NCBI GenBank assembly: GCA_021371955.1
Contig: JAJFVD010000006.1
Span: forward strand, 1-64,000
Source of the DNA: Bacteroidales bacterium
GTDB taxonomy: Bacteria; Bacteroidota; Bacteroidia; Bacteroidales; UBA932
DNA: 64,000 nucleotides
Reading direction: 5' to 3'
The notes under the pieces are model-generated. The model did no database searches and had not been told where the DNA came from. It worked only from the letters and a program-made list of their open reading frames with translations. Positions 34,735 through 44,529 of this stretch are shown here, one piece after another. The number at the start of each line of letters is the position of its first letter. The first letter of the stretch is position 1. Both the position numbers and the translations under genes were made by a program.

Positions 34735-36573
34735 ATGAACACATACACAGAGAACGAAATCAAGACACTTGAGTGGAACGAACACATACGACGCAGGCCC
34801 GGTATGTATATCGGGAAACTGGGGGATGGCACTTCGCCGGACGACGGTATTTATGTGCTCATCAAGGAGGTGATGGATAACTCGGTGGATGAGTATGCAA
34901 TGGGCTATGGCAAGCAGATACTCGTTTCGATAAAAGACAAGGTTGTATCCGTAAGAGACTTCGGGCGAGGCATTCCGCTTGACTCCCTCATTATTGCTGC
35001 CAGCAAAATGAACACCGGAGCCAAGTACGACAACAAAGCATTTAAGAAATCCGTAGGATTGAACGGAGTAGGTATAAAGGCAGTTAATGCGCTCGCTATA
35101 GAATTCAACATTCAGTCTTTCCGCGACGGCGAATGCCAGATGGCAAAATTTTCCAAAGGCAATTTACTGGATCAGGAGAGAAGCCTCACAAGCGAAAAGA
35201 ACGGGACACTTGTAACATTTACGCCGGACGGAGACCTTTTCGGACATTTCGAATACAACATGGAGTTTGTGGAAACCATGCTCCGCAACTATTCGTATCT
35301 CAACAGCGGGCTGCTCATTAAACTCGACGGCAAAGAGTTTATTTCCAAAAACGGACTGCTCGACCTGCTAAACGAGTCCCTCACAAAAGAACCCGCCTAC
35401 CCGCCAATTTACCTCAAAGGAGAAGATATTGAGATTGCAATTACCCACGGCAACGACTACGGAGAGGGAATCTCCTCTTTCGTTAACGGCCAGTTTACCA
35501 CACAGGGCGGAACACACATGGCTGCATTCCGCGAAGCAGTTGCAAAGACTATAAAGGAATTCTATAAAAGAGACTTCGACCCGGGCGACATTCGCCAGGG
35601 AATGATAGCTGCAGTGAGCATAAAAGTTCAGGACCCTATTTTCGAATCTCAGACAAAAACAAAGCTTGGTTCCAAAGAGATGGGCCCGGGTGGAGCAAGC
35701 GTCAGAAACTTCATAGGCGACTTCCTTAAAGAGCACCTCAACAATTACCTCCACCGCCACTCCGAAGCAGCAGATTGTATGCTGCGCAAAATACTCGACT
35801 CGGAAAAAGAGCGCAAAGCTATATCGGGAATACAAAAACTTGCAAGAGAGAGAGCGAAGAAGGCAAACCTTCACAATAAGAAACTCCGCGACTGCCGCGT
35901 GCACTACAACGAAAAGAGCGACAGGGCAATGGAGAGCACACTCTTTATTACCGAGGGCGACAGTGCGAGCGGGTCAATTACCAAGAGCCGCGATGTTGTT
36001 TCACAAGCTGTATTTTCATTAAAGGGTAAACCGCAGAACTCATACGGAATGACAAAGAAAATTGTCTACGAAAATGAAGAGTTTAACCTGCTTCAGGCTG
36101 CCCTTAACATAGAGGAGGACCTTGAAAACCTCCGCTACAACCAAATTGTAGTTGCTACCGATGCCGACGTGGACGGGATGCACATCCGCCTTTTGCTGCT
36201 TACATTTTTCCTGCAGTATTTTCCGGACCTTATCCGCCAGGGGCACCTGTACATTTTGCAAACCCCTCTTTTCCGCGTAAGGAACAAAAAAGAGACGACA
36301 TACTGTTACTCATCGGAAGAGCGTGACAATGCCATTAAGAAACTTGGCCCCAATCCGGAGATTACACGATTCAAAGGTCTTGGAGAGATTTCGCCCGACG
36401 AGTTCAAATACTTCATTGGCGAAAACATGCGCTTAGACAAAGTGCGTCTTGGCAACGACGACAACATCCCCGAACTGCTCGAGTTCTATATGGGCAAAAA
36501 CACCATGGACAGGCAAAACTTTATCAGGGCAAACCTTAGACAGGATGTTATTGTGGATGAGATGTTGCTGTGA
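34735..36573 (+). CDS. parE: DNA topoisomerase IV subunit B (or GyrB paralogue)
   Basis: 612 residues, shorter than GyrB. The GHKL ATPase shows [19 protein letters not shown], the Asn motif [10 protein letters not shown], and [14 protein letters not shown]. The transducer has QTKTKLGS. The TOPRIM region has [21 protein letters not shown] and [14 protein letters not shown]. It removes positive supercoils and decatenates chromosomes together with ParC. parC is not found immediately downstream, where a terminator and unrelated genes follow. Family size and sequence favour ParE. Confidence 0.9.
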   Translation: MNTYTENEIKTLEWNEHIRRRPGMYIGKLGDGTSPDDGIYVLIKEVMDNSVDEYAMGYGKQILVSIKDKVVSVRDFGRGIPLDSLIIAASKMNTGAKYDNKAFKKSVGLNGVGIKAVNALAIEFNIQSFRDGECQMAKFSKGNLLDQERSLTSEKNGTLVTFTPDGDLFGHFEYNMEFVETMLRNYSYLNSGLLIKLDGKEFISKNGLLDLLNESLTKEPAYPPIYLKGEDIEIAITHGNDYGEGISSFVNGQFTTQGGTHMAAFREAVAKTIKEFYKRDFDPGDIRQGMIAAVSIKVQDPIFESQTKTKLGSKEMGPGGASVRNFIGDFLKEHLNNYLHRHSEAADCMLRKILDSEKERKAISGIQKLARERAKKANLHNKKLRDCRVHYNEKSDRAMESTLFITEGDSASGSITKSRDVVSQAVFSLKGKPQNSYGMTKKIVYENEEFNLLQAALNIEEDLENLRYNQIVVATDADVDGMHIRLLLLTFFLQYFPDLIRQGHLYILQTPLFRVRNKKETTYCYSSEERDNAIKKLGPNPEITRFKGLGEISPDEFKYFIGENMRLDKVRLGNDDNIPELLEFYMGKNTMDRQNFIRANLRQDVIVDEMLL

Positions 36574-36640
36574 TTCGGTTTCCGGGGCGACTAGCTTTTC
36601 GCTTAATCCTGCTCAATTCACACATTGACAACTAGTTATT

Positions 36641-36673
36641 AAAAAGGATGGCATCTATGATGCCATCCTTTTT
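36641..36673 (+). terminator. Terminator after parE
   Basis: AAAAAGGATGGCATC, loop TAT, GATGCCATCCTTTTT give a perfect 15-bp stem ending in a T-run. It works in both directions, so it can also stop the leftward DUF2442 gene whose stop codon is at 36714. Confidence 0.93.
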
Positions 36674-36713
36674 AGTATTAGACACACAATCAACTACTTA
36701 TCAATTAATCATC

Positions 36714-37127
36714 TCAAAGGCTGATGGAACTTAGCTCACGTCCTAATTGATGGAGAGCATTTTCTATCTCTTTTATCCTTTTTTGAGAAGGCCTCTTATT
36801 TCCACATACATATTTTGCCAACAGACTTTGATTAATACCAATTCTTTTGGCCAATCTGTTAACGTTGATTTCCGGAAATCGCTTAAGTATAACAGAGATT
36901 TCATTTTCTTCCTTTACATCCTGAGAGGAAAAGAATCCTTCAAAGCTTAAATCTTCGTCAAGTTCCGGCCAATGAATTCCAAAATATGATGTTTCAAAAT
37001 TTTCTCGCTGTTCCTGAGTTGAATTAAGCAATCTCGGAAAAGCAGATAATGAATGACTGGCTATTTTTCCTGAATCGGTTTTAATGAATATCCTTTCATT
37101 TTCAAACCATATTTTTTCAACTAACAT
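36714..37127 (-). CDS. DUF2442 and HTH protein, probable antitoxin-like partner
   Basis: 137 residues from ATG 37127; a longer frame to 37163 overlaps the preceding gene. The N-terminal half (about 1-75) is a DUF2442-like beta-rich domain (FENERIFIKTDSGKIASHSL, then HWPELDEDLSFEGFF). The C-terminal half is an XRE-like HTH (VNRLAKRIGINQSLLAKYVCG, then KRPSQKRIKEIENAL). Together with the DUF4160 gene immediately upstream (1-bp gap), it forms a pair frequently found in bacterial accessory regions and predicted to be a toxin-antitoxin module. The DNA-binding half suggests it autoregulates. Confidence 0.75.
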   Translation of the reverse strand: MLVEKIWFENERIFIKTDSGKIASHSLSAFPRLLNSTQEQRENFETSYFGIHWPELDEDLSFEGFFSSQDVKEENEISVILKRFPEINVNRLAKRIGINQSLLAKYVCGNKRPSQKRIKEIENALHQLGRELSSISL

Positions 37128-37128
37128 A

Positions 37129-37365
37129 TTATTTTTTACTAAAGTATTCGTTCCACCGTTCAATAATTACTTCCCAATTTTCGTCTAAAGCTACTTCCGC
37201 CGATTTTAAATCTCTTGGTTTAATTCCTCTATTTTCAATAAGAATTATTGGATCAATCCTAAATTTTGCTTCTCCGTCCTTATTGCTAACATGGACATGA
37301 ATTGGCTCATGATCATTTGAATAGAAGAAAAATCTAAGACCTAAGTAATAAAATAGTGTTGGCAT
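37129..37365 (-). CDS. DUF4160 small protein, predicted toxin-like partner
   Basis: 78 residues, recognisable as DUF4160: MPTLFYYLGLRFFFYSNDHEPIHVHV and a C-terminal LDENWEVIIERWNEYF split by a variable middle. The EPIHVHV histidines are conserved in the family. It is first in the two-gene operon with the DUF2442/HTH protein. Toxicity is a prediction from pairing, not visible in the sequence. Confidence 0.75.
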   Translation of the reverse strand: MPTLFYYLGLRFFFYSNDHEPIHVHVSNKDGEAKFRIDPIILIENRGIKPRDLKSAEVALDENWEVIIERWNEYFSKK

Positions 37366-37431
37366 ACATTATTAGCATTCAAAATTAGGGAATATTTTTG
37401 TTCCCTACAAGTGTTTTGTTAGTTATTGTGT

Positions 37432-37935
37432 TTATTTATTCCTGAATTTTTCAGTCAAAACATCATTTTTATACTCCGAAGGCAATACCCCGTATTTTTT
37501 CACATGATATCGGTTAAGGGCCCGAAGACTTCTGAAACCGGAGGCGGAAGCAACATCAGACATCGTAAGAGAGACATTGTATGAATTTTTTCCTTCATCG
37601 GAAAGCAGCGACTCTCTAATAAAATTTCTGGCATGCTCCGAGCGGTAATTATTTATGTATTCATTGAAGTTTTGTCCTGTTTTTAAATTTATGCTCTTTG
37701 AAAGATATGTTCTGTTTGTCCCTATTTCTTTAGCAACTTTCGTAATTGACAAATTGGGGTCGAGATAAAGTTTTCTGGAGCAAATTGCCTTATCAATCCG
37801 GACAATAAGCTCCCCTGTATACTTCTCTGCAGCCGTCATCTCTTCTTCATGGTTTTTATATGCATACAGACCAACAAGATAAAACACTCTTTTCCAAAAT
37901 ATGATGTACCTCCTAGAATCTTTTTGTTTCTTCAT
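37432..37935 (-). CDS. AraC-type HTH protein lacking the membrane sensor
   Basis: 167 residues. Most of it is an AraC DNA-binding domain with two HTH segments (ITKVAKEIGTNRTYLSKSI and TMSDVASASGFRSLRALNRY). The first ~40 residues (RYIIFWKRVFYLVGLYAYKN) are hydrophobic but too short for the usual multi-helix sensor. It overlaps the upstream 376-residue AraC gene by 23 bp and its HTH resembles that neighbour (both contain YLSK and GQNFN). It could be a truncated duplicate or a partner subunit. It ends 66 bp before the DUF4160 gene. Confidence 0.75.
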   Translation of the reverse strand: MKKQKDSRRYIIFWKRVFYLVGLYAYKNHEEEMTAAEKYTGELIVRIDKAICSRKLYLDPNLSITKVAKEIGTNRTYLSKSINLKTGQNFNEYINNYRSEHARNFIRESLLSDEGKNSYNVSLTMSDVASASGFRSLRALNRYHVKKYGVLPSEYKNDVLTEKFRNK

Positions 37936-39043
37936 TACTGTCCAATTGGTTTCTATTGGCTTTGCACCAATCTGCCGGTGATGATCCTAAAAAAATCCTG
38001 AAAGCAATGGTAAAGGAGGCCATACAACCAAAACCGGACATATTGCATAATTCCTGAATTGATAAATTTCTATTTGCAATAAATAATCTCTGAACCTCTT
38101 CAATTCTAAATGAGTTGATAAACTGGTTAAAATTCTGTCCCATGTTGTCATTAATAATCTTGGACAGGTAGGTCTTATTTGTATACAGATATAATGATAC
38201 TTCATTAATGGACAAGTCTTTGTTCAAATATGGCTTCTCCTTTTCAAAATACCTGACCAATCTCTCCTTTAGCTCATTTGCTTTGCTATCCTCAAGTTTT
38301 AAAAGTTTGGAGTCTCTTCTTAACTCATCATTCAATTCAGTGTTCCTGCGTTTCTGGCAATTTGAGACTCTGAAAAACACAAACATATTTATAAGTGTCA
38401 GCGTCAGGACAACCGGGCCATAATGGTGACCAACACCTTTATATAAAAACTGGAATATTATAAAAAATGATATAATAAGTGATGTTACAAATAATCCCGA
38501 TTCATAGTGGTGATTTTTATTGATGTAAATACGGTCTGCGTTTTCTTTTAATTGGGTCCTGAAGCTTATAATGGCCGCTGCTGTAAAACCGAATAGGATT
38601 AATATGACAGACGACTTAACAATCGAAATTGAAAGATAACTCAAACTGATTCCAAGTTTTATTAACAAAAGTCCAAGCAGGTTAATTATGGTCATTGATA
38701 TCATCGTCCCGATAAAGAATTTAATCCCTTTTATAAAGGATTCATCCTTATTTGAAATGTAATAAATTGCAGGAAAAAGAATTTGAAGCACCATGAAAAG
38801 TGCCATTATTGTTGGTACATCTCCGGAATATTTTTCAAAATGTATTATCTGCCTCAAAAGCAGAACTATTGCATTGCAAATAAACGCAATAGACATACAT
38901 CTCAACGCAGGATTTTCTTCTTGCCCGGAGTGTTTTTGTATAAGCTGCTGGTGAAAGAGAGAGATGGATAATGTTAAGAAAATGATTAATGAGATGAACT
39001 CATTTGCGGAATTAAAGATTCCAACAATAAAAAAGTTTTTCAT
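37913..39043 (-). CDS. Membrane-anchored AraC-type transcription factor
   Basis: 376 residues. About seven hydrophobic helices occupy residues 10-235, then an AraC HTH domain fills about 260-365 (INEVSLYLYTNKTYLSKII and IQELCNMSGFGCMASFTIAF). Such one-component sensors are common in Bacteroidota and respond to unknown membrane or extracellular signals. The promoter TTTG-N20-TATATTTG lies just upstream. It overlaps the next AraC gene by 23 bp, so the two are co-translated. Confidence 0.82.
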   Translation of the reverse strand: MKNFFIVGIFNSANEFISLIIFLTLSISLFHQQLIQKHSGQEENPALRCMSIAFICNAIVLLLRQIIHFEKYSGDVPTIMALFMVLQILFPAIYYISNKDESFIKGIKFFIGTMISMTIINLLGLLLIKLGISLSYLSISIVKSSVILILFGFTAAAIISFRTQLKENADRIYINKNHHYESGLFVTSLIISFFIIFQFLYKGVGHHYGPVVLTLTLINMFVFFRVSNCQKRRNTELNDELRRDSKLLKLEDSKANELKERLVRYFEKEKPYLNKDLSINEVSLYLYTNKTYLSKIINDNMGQNFNQFINSFRIEEVQRLFIANRNLSIQELCNMSGFGCMASFTIAFRIFLGSSPADWCKANRNQLDSNEETKRF

Positions 39044-39061
39044 ACGCTTAGTTTAGTACAC

Positions 39062-39093
39062 CAAATATAATAAAAACCCGTACTTAAACCAAA
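39062..39093 (-). promoter_or_regulatory. Promoter of the tandem AraC genes
   Basis: On the minus strand, TTTG (39093-39090), a 20-bp spacer and TATATTTG (39069-39062) match the Bacteroidota consensus. The expected transcript would have a leader of about 15 nt before the ATG at 39043. Confidence 0.7.
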
Positions 39094-39163
39094 CTAAACT
39101 TCTATCTATTAGAGTTTTATCTAATTTTAGAAAAAATCACTCTTTTTTAGTTTTTTTTATTGA

Positions 39164-40063
39164 CTATTTCTTCATCTCATCAAACCCCTTCCCGTACACG
39201 CCCATAACGTTTCCTACAGAGAGAAACGCCTCCCGGTCTATCTCGCGGATAACGCGGAAAACATAGTTGCTTTCTGTGCGGCGCACGATTACCATGAGCA
39301 CTTTACCCTCTTTTTTGGTGAACCATCCCATTCCTTCAATAACAGTAACGCCACGGCCAATAGAGGTAATCTTGTCGGCAATTTCCTCGTACTTTTTGGA
39401 AAAGATGAATATCTGAATGGACTGCCTTGCTCCCGAGAGAATGAGGTCCACAGTATAACTTGTAACGGTAATGAGTATGTAGCCGTATATTACAATTGCC
39501 GCTTTTTCCCCTGCCGATGCACCGCTTGGAATAATTAATGAGCTGGCAATGATAAAAATATCTAAATACAGAATTAATTTTCCCGGAGAGATATTTCTGT
39601 ATTTATTTATCATGAGAGCTACTATATCGGTTCCACCTGTACTGCCTCCCTGAGTAAAGGTTATTGCTATACCCGCTCCGGAACATACACCACCCATTAT
39701 GGCACTCAGAAGCTTGCCGTTGCCTATTGCTACGTCCTGAATGAGCTCCTGCGGCAAAAGGCCCGGAATCCGGTCGAGAAATATTGTAACGGCCACAATT
39801 GCAAATACTGTCTTAATCCCGAAGGATTTCCCCAGCACCTTGAGTGCTATTGCAAGGAGTATTCCGTTTATAATAAAGAATGAGTAACTAACGGGAAAGC
39901 CTGTAGAATAATAAATTATAGAAGCGATACCTGTAACTCCGCCGCCTACCAGTCCGTTTGGAATGAGAAAGAGATTCCATCCCACAGTGTATAGAAGGAG
40001 GCCAATGGTTATTATCGTATATTCCTTGATGCCGGTTAGGACTCTTTTTGCTTTTTGTTCCAT
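39164..40063 (-). CDS. YitT family membrane protein (second of tandem pair)
   Basis: 299 residues. Five to six membrane helices (about 15-220) include NLFLIPNGLVGGGVTGIASI and FTQGGSTGGTDIVALMINKY. A C-terminal DUF2179 domain (about 225-299) includes SIGRGVTVIEGMGWF and GNVMGVYGKGFDEM. Transport is suspected from the fold, but the substrate is unknown. It overlaps the upstream paralogue by 28 bp. Confidence 0.88.
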   Translation of the reverse strand: MEQKAKRVLTGIKEYTIITIGLLLYTVGWNLFLIPNGLVGGGVTGIASIIYYSTGFPVSYSFFIINGILLAIALKVLGKSFGIKTVFAIVAVTIFLDRIPGLLPQELIQDVAIGNGKLLSAIMGGVCSGAGIAITFTQGGSTGGTDIVALMINKYRNISPGKLILYLDIFIIASSLIIPSGASAGEKAAIVIYGYILITVTSYTVDLILSGARQSIQIFIFSKKYEEIADKITSIGRGVTVIEGMGWFTKKEGKVLMVIVRRTESNYVFRVIREIDREAFLSVGNVMGVYGKGFDEMKK

Positions 40064-40932
40064 ATCATTTTTCCCCCTTTAATTTGATCGAAACCCTGCC
40101 CGTATACACTCATAACAGTAGAAACCGATATGAATGCCTTTTTGTCGATATCCTTTACAATTGCCGATATCTCCTGTAATTGTGTTTTGCGGAGTATGAC
40201 CATGAGCATTTTGCTCTCTGTTTGCGAATACCATCCCATAGAGTCCAGGGCAGTTACCCCGCGGCCAAGCTCTTTTGTAACCTTCTCGGCAATTTCGGCA
40301 TATTTGTTTGAGATAATAAAGAGTTGCAGAGATTGCCTGTTGCCCGTGAGAACCATATCTATGACATAGGAAAATGAAACCATTTCAATATAGCCGTATA
40401 TTACATCTTCCAGCGTTTTCCCCGGGATAAAGAATACAGAGCCGATGATAACAAGGTCGCACATAATGAAAACCCTGCCCGGCGACATCTCGCGGTATTT
40501 TGTAATGATGAGGGCAACAATATCGGTGCCTCCTGTGCTTCCCCCCTGAAGGAAAATAATTCCGATGCCAATACCGCTCATTGTTCCCCCAATGAGAGAA
40601 TTGATAAGCTTGTCGTCTATGTCCGAAACCCACGGAATCTGCGGAAGAAACTTGAACATGAGTGCCGCAACAGCTATGCAGTAGATGGTCTTAAATCCGA
40701 AACCCTTCCCTAAAATAAGAAATCCTATGCCAAGAAGAATTGCATTAATTATCAGGTATGAATATGAAACTTCAAAACCTGTTGCATACTGGATTACAGA
40801 CGCTAGTCCGCTCACTCCTCCCCCGGCAATTTCGTTGGGTATAAGAAATGCCGTCCAGCTAAAGACAAAGATGAAAAGCCCTATCGTCATAAAGAGATAG
40901 GACTTTACTGTTTTGAACAGGTTAATATTCAT
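40036..40932 (-). CDS. YitT family membrane protein (first of tandem pair)
   Basis: 298 residues, same architecture as its neighbour. Helices include AFLIPNEIAGGGVSGLASVI and LQGGSTGGTDIVALIITKY. The C-terminal DUF2179 domain has LGRGVTALDSMGWYS and STVMSVYGQGFDQIK. Side-by-side paralogues suggest a hetero-oligomer, with the GGSTGGTDI segment identical in both. It follows phzF-like after 11 bp in the leuS operon. Confidence 0.88.
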   Translation of the reverse strand: MNINLFKTVKSYLFMTIGLFIFVFSWTAFLIPNEIAGGGVSGLASVIQYATGFEVSYSYLIINAILLGIGFLILGKGFGFKTIYCIAVAALMFKFLPQIPWVSDIDDKLINSLIGGTMSGIGIGIIFLQGGSTGGTDIVALIITKYREMSPGRVFIMCDLVIIGSVFFIPGKTLEDVIYGYIEMVSFSYVIDMVLTGNRQSLQLFIISNKYAEIAEKVTKELGRGVTALDSMGWYSQTESKMLMVILRKTQLQEISAIVKDIDKKAFISVSTVMSVYGQGFDQIKGGKMIWNKKQKES

Positions 40933-40943
40933 AACTGTAAAAT

Positions 40944-41729
40944 TTATATGTATAAATCCGATTTTGAGTAGGTAACGGCGTTGCCGCTTATAATTACTCT
41001 TCCTTCGTTTATTGTGCAGGTTATCTCTCCGCCTCTTGCCGAAAGCTGCTTTGCTTCGAGAGTCTCTTTTTTGAGCCGGTGGCTCCAGTATGGAGCAAGA
41101 GTGCAGTGTGCCGAGCCGGTAACAGGGTCTTCAAGTATTGTTGCCTGAGGCGTGAAATATCTCGATACAAAGTCACAATTTTCTCCCGGCGCTGTAACAA
41201 TAACTCCGCCCGGGTTTATGTTTATTTCGTCAAATATGGACCTGTTTATTTCCAGATGCTCTATCTCCTTTTGCGAAGGATAGACAAGCATATAGTCTCT
41301 CGCCTTGTAGACCTCTTTTGGTTTTATGTTAAGGCTGTCTGATATCTCTTCCGGAAGAGAAGCAACCAGAGCCTCCCTCATTGGAAAGTCCATGAAGTAT
41401 TTGTCGCCCTCTCTTTTTACAGTGAGCATTCCTGAGGCGGTATTGAAGTGTATCTCTTCGCCGTTATAGTTACAGGCGGTAAAGAGTATATGGGCACTTG
41501 CAAGTGTTGCGTGCCCGCACAGGTCCATTTCAATGTCGGGTGTAAACCACCTTAGAATATATTCATCTCCGGACGGGAGTATGAAAGCAGTTTCCGGAAC
41601 GGCATTCTCCTTGGCTATTTTCATCAAAACATCGAAGGGAAGCTGCTCGTCCAGTAGCACCACGCAAGCGGGATTTCCGCTAAAAGCTTTTTTGGTAAAC
41701 GAGTCTACCTGGTACGATTGCAATATCAT
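40944..41729 (-). CDS. PhzF family isomerase-like protein
   Basis: 261 residues from ATG 41729, overlapping the leuS stop by one base (TGATG); a TTG start six bases earlier is less likely. Family motifs are YQVDSFTKKAFSGNPACVVLL with the following catalytic Glu (VPETAF), GHATLASAHILF, and DPVTGSAHCTLAPYW. The PhzF fold is a two-domain diaminopimelate-epimerase-like barrel. The reaction in this organism is unknown. It is co-transcribed with leuS. Confidence 0.88.
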   Translation of the reverse strand: MILQSYQVDSFTKKAFSGNPACVVLLDEQLPFDVLMKIAKENAVPETAFILPSGDEYILRWFTPDIEMDLCGHATLASAHILFTACNYNGEEIHFNTASGMLTVKREGDKYFMDFPMREALVASLPEEISDSLNIKPKEVYKARDYMLVYPSQKEIEHLEINRSIFDEININPGGVIVTAPGENCDFVSRYFTPQATILEDPVTGSAHCTLAPYWSHRLKKETLEAKQLSARGGEITCTINEGRVIISGNAVTYSKSDLYI

Positions 41730-44491
41730 CAGCAAACAATATTTATAATCTTTTTGGGAACGACTATTACCTTTTTAATGGAGCCTGCTCCAAGATATTT
41801 TTGTGTATTTTCGTCGGCCAGGACTGCAGCTTCAATCTCTTTTGCGTTAAGCAGAATGCTCAAAGTAAGTTTGAATCGCAGCTTTCCGTTAAACGAAACG
41901 GGGTATTCAAATAAATCTTCTATTGTAAATTTTTCTACATATTCAGGGAATGCGGCAAATGAAACGCTTCCGGGATTGCCCAGCCTGCTCCACAACTCTT
42001 CTGCAATGTGAGGAGCAAAGGCAGATATGAGTATTACCATTGGTTCCAGGATTGCCTTTTTGTTGCAGTTTAGTTCATACAGTTCGTTAAGGGCAATCAT
42101 AAAGGCACTCACACTTGTATTGAACGAGAAGTTCTCTATGTCTTCCTGAATTTTCTTGATGAGCCTGTGCAGGATTTTTAGTTCGGCAGGTGTTGCCTGT
42201 TCATTGGAAACTTCAAAAGTGTCTTTGTTAAAGAATAGTCTCCAGAATCTTTTGAGGAACCTGTGTACTCCGTCTATTCCGTTTGTATCCCAAGGCTTGC
42301 TCTGTTCGAGAGGGCCAAGGAACATTTCATACATCCGAAGAGTATCGGCTCCGTATTTTTCACAAATCATGTCGGGGTTAACAACATTGAACATAGACTT
42401 GCTCATTTTCTCAACTGCCCATCCGCAAATATATTCTCCGTTTTCAAGTTCAAACTGCGCATCGGCATACTCCGGCATCCATGCTCGGAAGGCATCAATG
42501 TTAAGCCTGTCGTTGCTCACTATGTTCACGTCTACGTGAATTTCGGTAGTGTCATATTTGTCTTTTAAACCAAGAGATACAAATTTGTTTGTGCCTTTCA
42601 CTCTGTATACAAAGTTTGAACGGCCCTGAATCATACCCTGGTTAATGAGTTTTTTGAACGGCTCTTTTTCGCATACGAATCCAAGGTCAAAAAGGAATTT
42701 GTTCCAGAATCTTGAATATATGAGGTGCCCTGTTGCGTGCTCGGTTCCGCCAATGTACAAATCCACATCTCTCCAGTAGTTGTTGGCATCTTTGGATACA
42801 AGCGCTTCGCTGTTGCGGGGGTCCATATATCTCAGATAATATGCGCTGCTCCCTGCAAAACCGGGCATTGTGCTCTTTTCAACAGGGTAGCCACCGAATG
42901 TCCAGTTTTCTGCCCTTCCGAGTGGCGGTTCTCCGCCTTCGGTTGGGAGGAATTTGTCCACTTCCGGCAGTTCCAAAGGCAAATCTTTAAGTTCCATTGG
43001 AGTAGCGATGCCATCTTTGTAGTATATAGGAAACGGTTCTCCCCAGTAGCGCTGACGAGAAAATATCGCGTCCCTCAAGCGGAAGTTAACCTTTCTGCGC
43101 CCGATTCCGAGTTTCTCCACCTCTTCAATTGCAGCAGGTATTGCCTGTTTAACTGTAAATCCGTTCAGGAAACCGGAGTTGCACATGATTCCCTCTTTGG
43201 CATCGAAGCTCTCCTGCGATATATCGCAACCTTCGATAAGCGGGATTATAGGCAGGTCAAAGTGTTTTGCAAAAGTATAGTCCCTGCTGTCGTGCGCCGG
43301 TACTGCCATAATTGCACCTGTTCCATATCCGGCAAGAACATATTCCGAAATCCAAACCGGAATTTTTTCGTTTGTAAAAGGATTTATTGCATAGCTGCCG
43401 GTGAATACCCCTGTAACCTTTTTTGTTTCTGCCATTCTCTCGCGCTCGGTCTTCTTCTTGGCGTATTTGGTGTACTCCTCAACTGCCCCTTTTTGGTCTT
43501 CTGTTGTGAGTTTTTCTACCCATTCACTCTCCGGGGCAAGCACCATGAATGTTGCTCCAAATACTGTATCGGCACGGGTTGTAAAAATATCCAGATTATA
43601 TTCTTTACTGCCATTGAACACGCGGAATACCATTTCGGCTCCCTGCGAGCGTCCAATCCAGTTGCGCTGCATATCCTTGAGCGAGTCGCTCCACGAAAGT
43701 TCGTCCAGGTCGTTAAGGAGTCTTTCGGCATAAGCCGACACTCTCAGCTGCCATTGTCTCATTTTCCTCTGCTCCACAGGGTGCCCGCCACGGACAGACA
43801 GCCCCTCCTTTACTTCGTCGTTTGCAAGTACGGTTCCAAGAGCTGCACACCAGTTTACCGATGTTTCCCCTAAATATGCAATCCTATACTCCATAAGGAT
43901 TTTTTCTCTCGCCTCAACGCTGAAGGAGTTCCACTGGGCAGCAGTGAATATATCTGTGTCGCCGCATGCTGCCTCAACACCGGCATTTCCTTCGCAGGCG
44001 AAAACCTTAACAAGTTCTTCTATTTTTTCTGCTTTGCCGCTTTTCTTGTTGTACCAGTGGGCGAACATTTCCAGAAAAGCCCATTGCGTCCATTTATAAT
44101 AATCGGGATCGCAAGTGCGCACCTCTCTTGTCCAGTCGAAGGAGAAACCAATTCTGTCCAGCTGTTCCCTGTAACGCTCAATGTTTTTCTCGGTTGTTTT
44201 GGCCGGATGCTGGCCTGTCTGGATGGCATACTGCTCGGCCGGAAGGCCAAATGCATCGTATCCCATTGGGTGAAGGACGTTAAATCCTTTTAATCTTTTA
44301 TATCTGCTGTATATATCGCTTGCAATGTATCCGAGCGGGTGACCGACATGAAGCCCTGCCCCCGATGGGTAGGGAAACATATCTAAAACGTAATACTTTG
44401 GTTTTGAAGGGTCGGTCTCTACTTTGAATGTCTTATTATTAGCCCAGAAGGCCTGCCAACTCCTCTCGATTTCAAGAAAATTATACTCCAT
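41729..44491 (-). CDS. leuS: Leucyl-tRNA synthetase
   Basis: 920 residues, class I aaRS. HIGH motif appears as [12 protein letters not shown] (about 44-55), KMSKS as [10 protein letters not shown] (about 690). The CP1 editing domain and the C-terminal anticodon region (from about 760) are present. It charges tRNA-Leu. A -7 element TACTTTTG (44522-44515, minus strand) lies inside the 3' end of the upstream M28 gene. It heads an operon with phzF-like and two YitT genes. The 382-codon frame on the other strand (42725-43873) is an antisense shadow. Confidence 0.97.
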   Translation of the reverse strand: MEYNFLEIERSWQAFWANNKTFKVETDPSKPKYYVLDMFPYPSGAGLHVGHPLGYIASDIYSRYKRLKGFNVLHPMGYDAFGLPAEQYAIQTGQHPAKTTEKNIERYREQLDRIGFSFDWTREVRTCDPDYYKWTQWAFLEMFAHWYNKKSGKAEKIEELVKVFACEGNAGVEAACGDTDIFTAAQWNSFSVEAREKILMEYRIAYLGETSVNWCAALGTVLANDEVKEGLSVRGGHPVEQRKMRQWQLRVSAYAERLLNDLDELSWSDSLKDMQRNWIGRSQGAEMVFRVFNGSKEYNLDIFTTRADTVFGATFMVLAPESEWVEKLTTEDQKGAVEEYTKYAKKKTERERMAETKKVTGVFTGSYAINPFTNEKIPVWISEYVLAGYGTGAIMAVPAHDSRDYTFAKHFDLPIIPLIEGCDISQESFDAKEGIMCNSGFLNGFTVKQAIPAAIEEVEKLGIGRRKVNFRLRDAIFSRQRYWGEPFPIYYKDGIATPMELKDLPLELPEVDKFLPTEGGEPPLGRAENWTFGGYPVEKSTMPGFAGSSAYYLRYMDPRNSEALVSKDANNYWRDVDLYIGGTEHATGHLIYSRFWNKFLFDLGFVCEKEPFKKLINQGMIQGRSNFVYRVKGTNKFVSLGLKDKYDTTEIHVDVNIVSNDRLNIDAFRAWMPEYADAQFELENGEYICGWAVEKMSKSMFNVVNPDMICEKYGADTLRMYEMFLGPLEQSKPWDTNGIDGVHRFLKRFWRLFFNKDTFEVSNEQATPAELKILHRLIKKIQEDIENFSFNTSVSAFMIALNELYELNCNKKAILEPMVILISAFAPHIAEELWSRLGNPGSVSFAAFPEYVEKFTIEDLFEYPVSFNGKLRFKLTLSILLNAKEIEAAVLADENTQKYLGAGSIKKVIVVPKKIINIVC

Positions 44492-44529
44492 TTTGCGTCT
44501 GTTGTTTCAAACGGCAAAAGTAATAAAAT

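Noticed and set aside
35368..35904. A 178-codon frame opposite parE
   Set aside because: Antisense shadow of a conserved topoisomerase gene.
42725..43873. A 382-codon open frame opposite leuS
   Set aside because: It runs antisense within the conserved leuS coding sequence, is Cys/Phe-rich, and has no recognisable domain; it is a codon-bias shadow.
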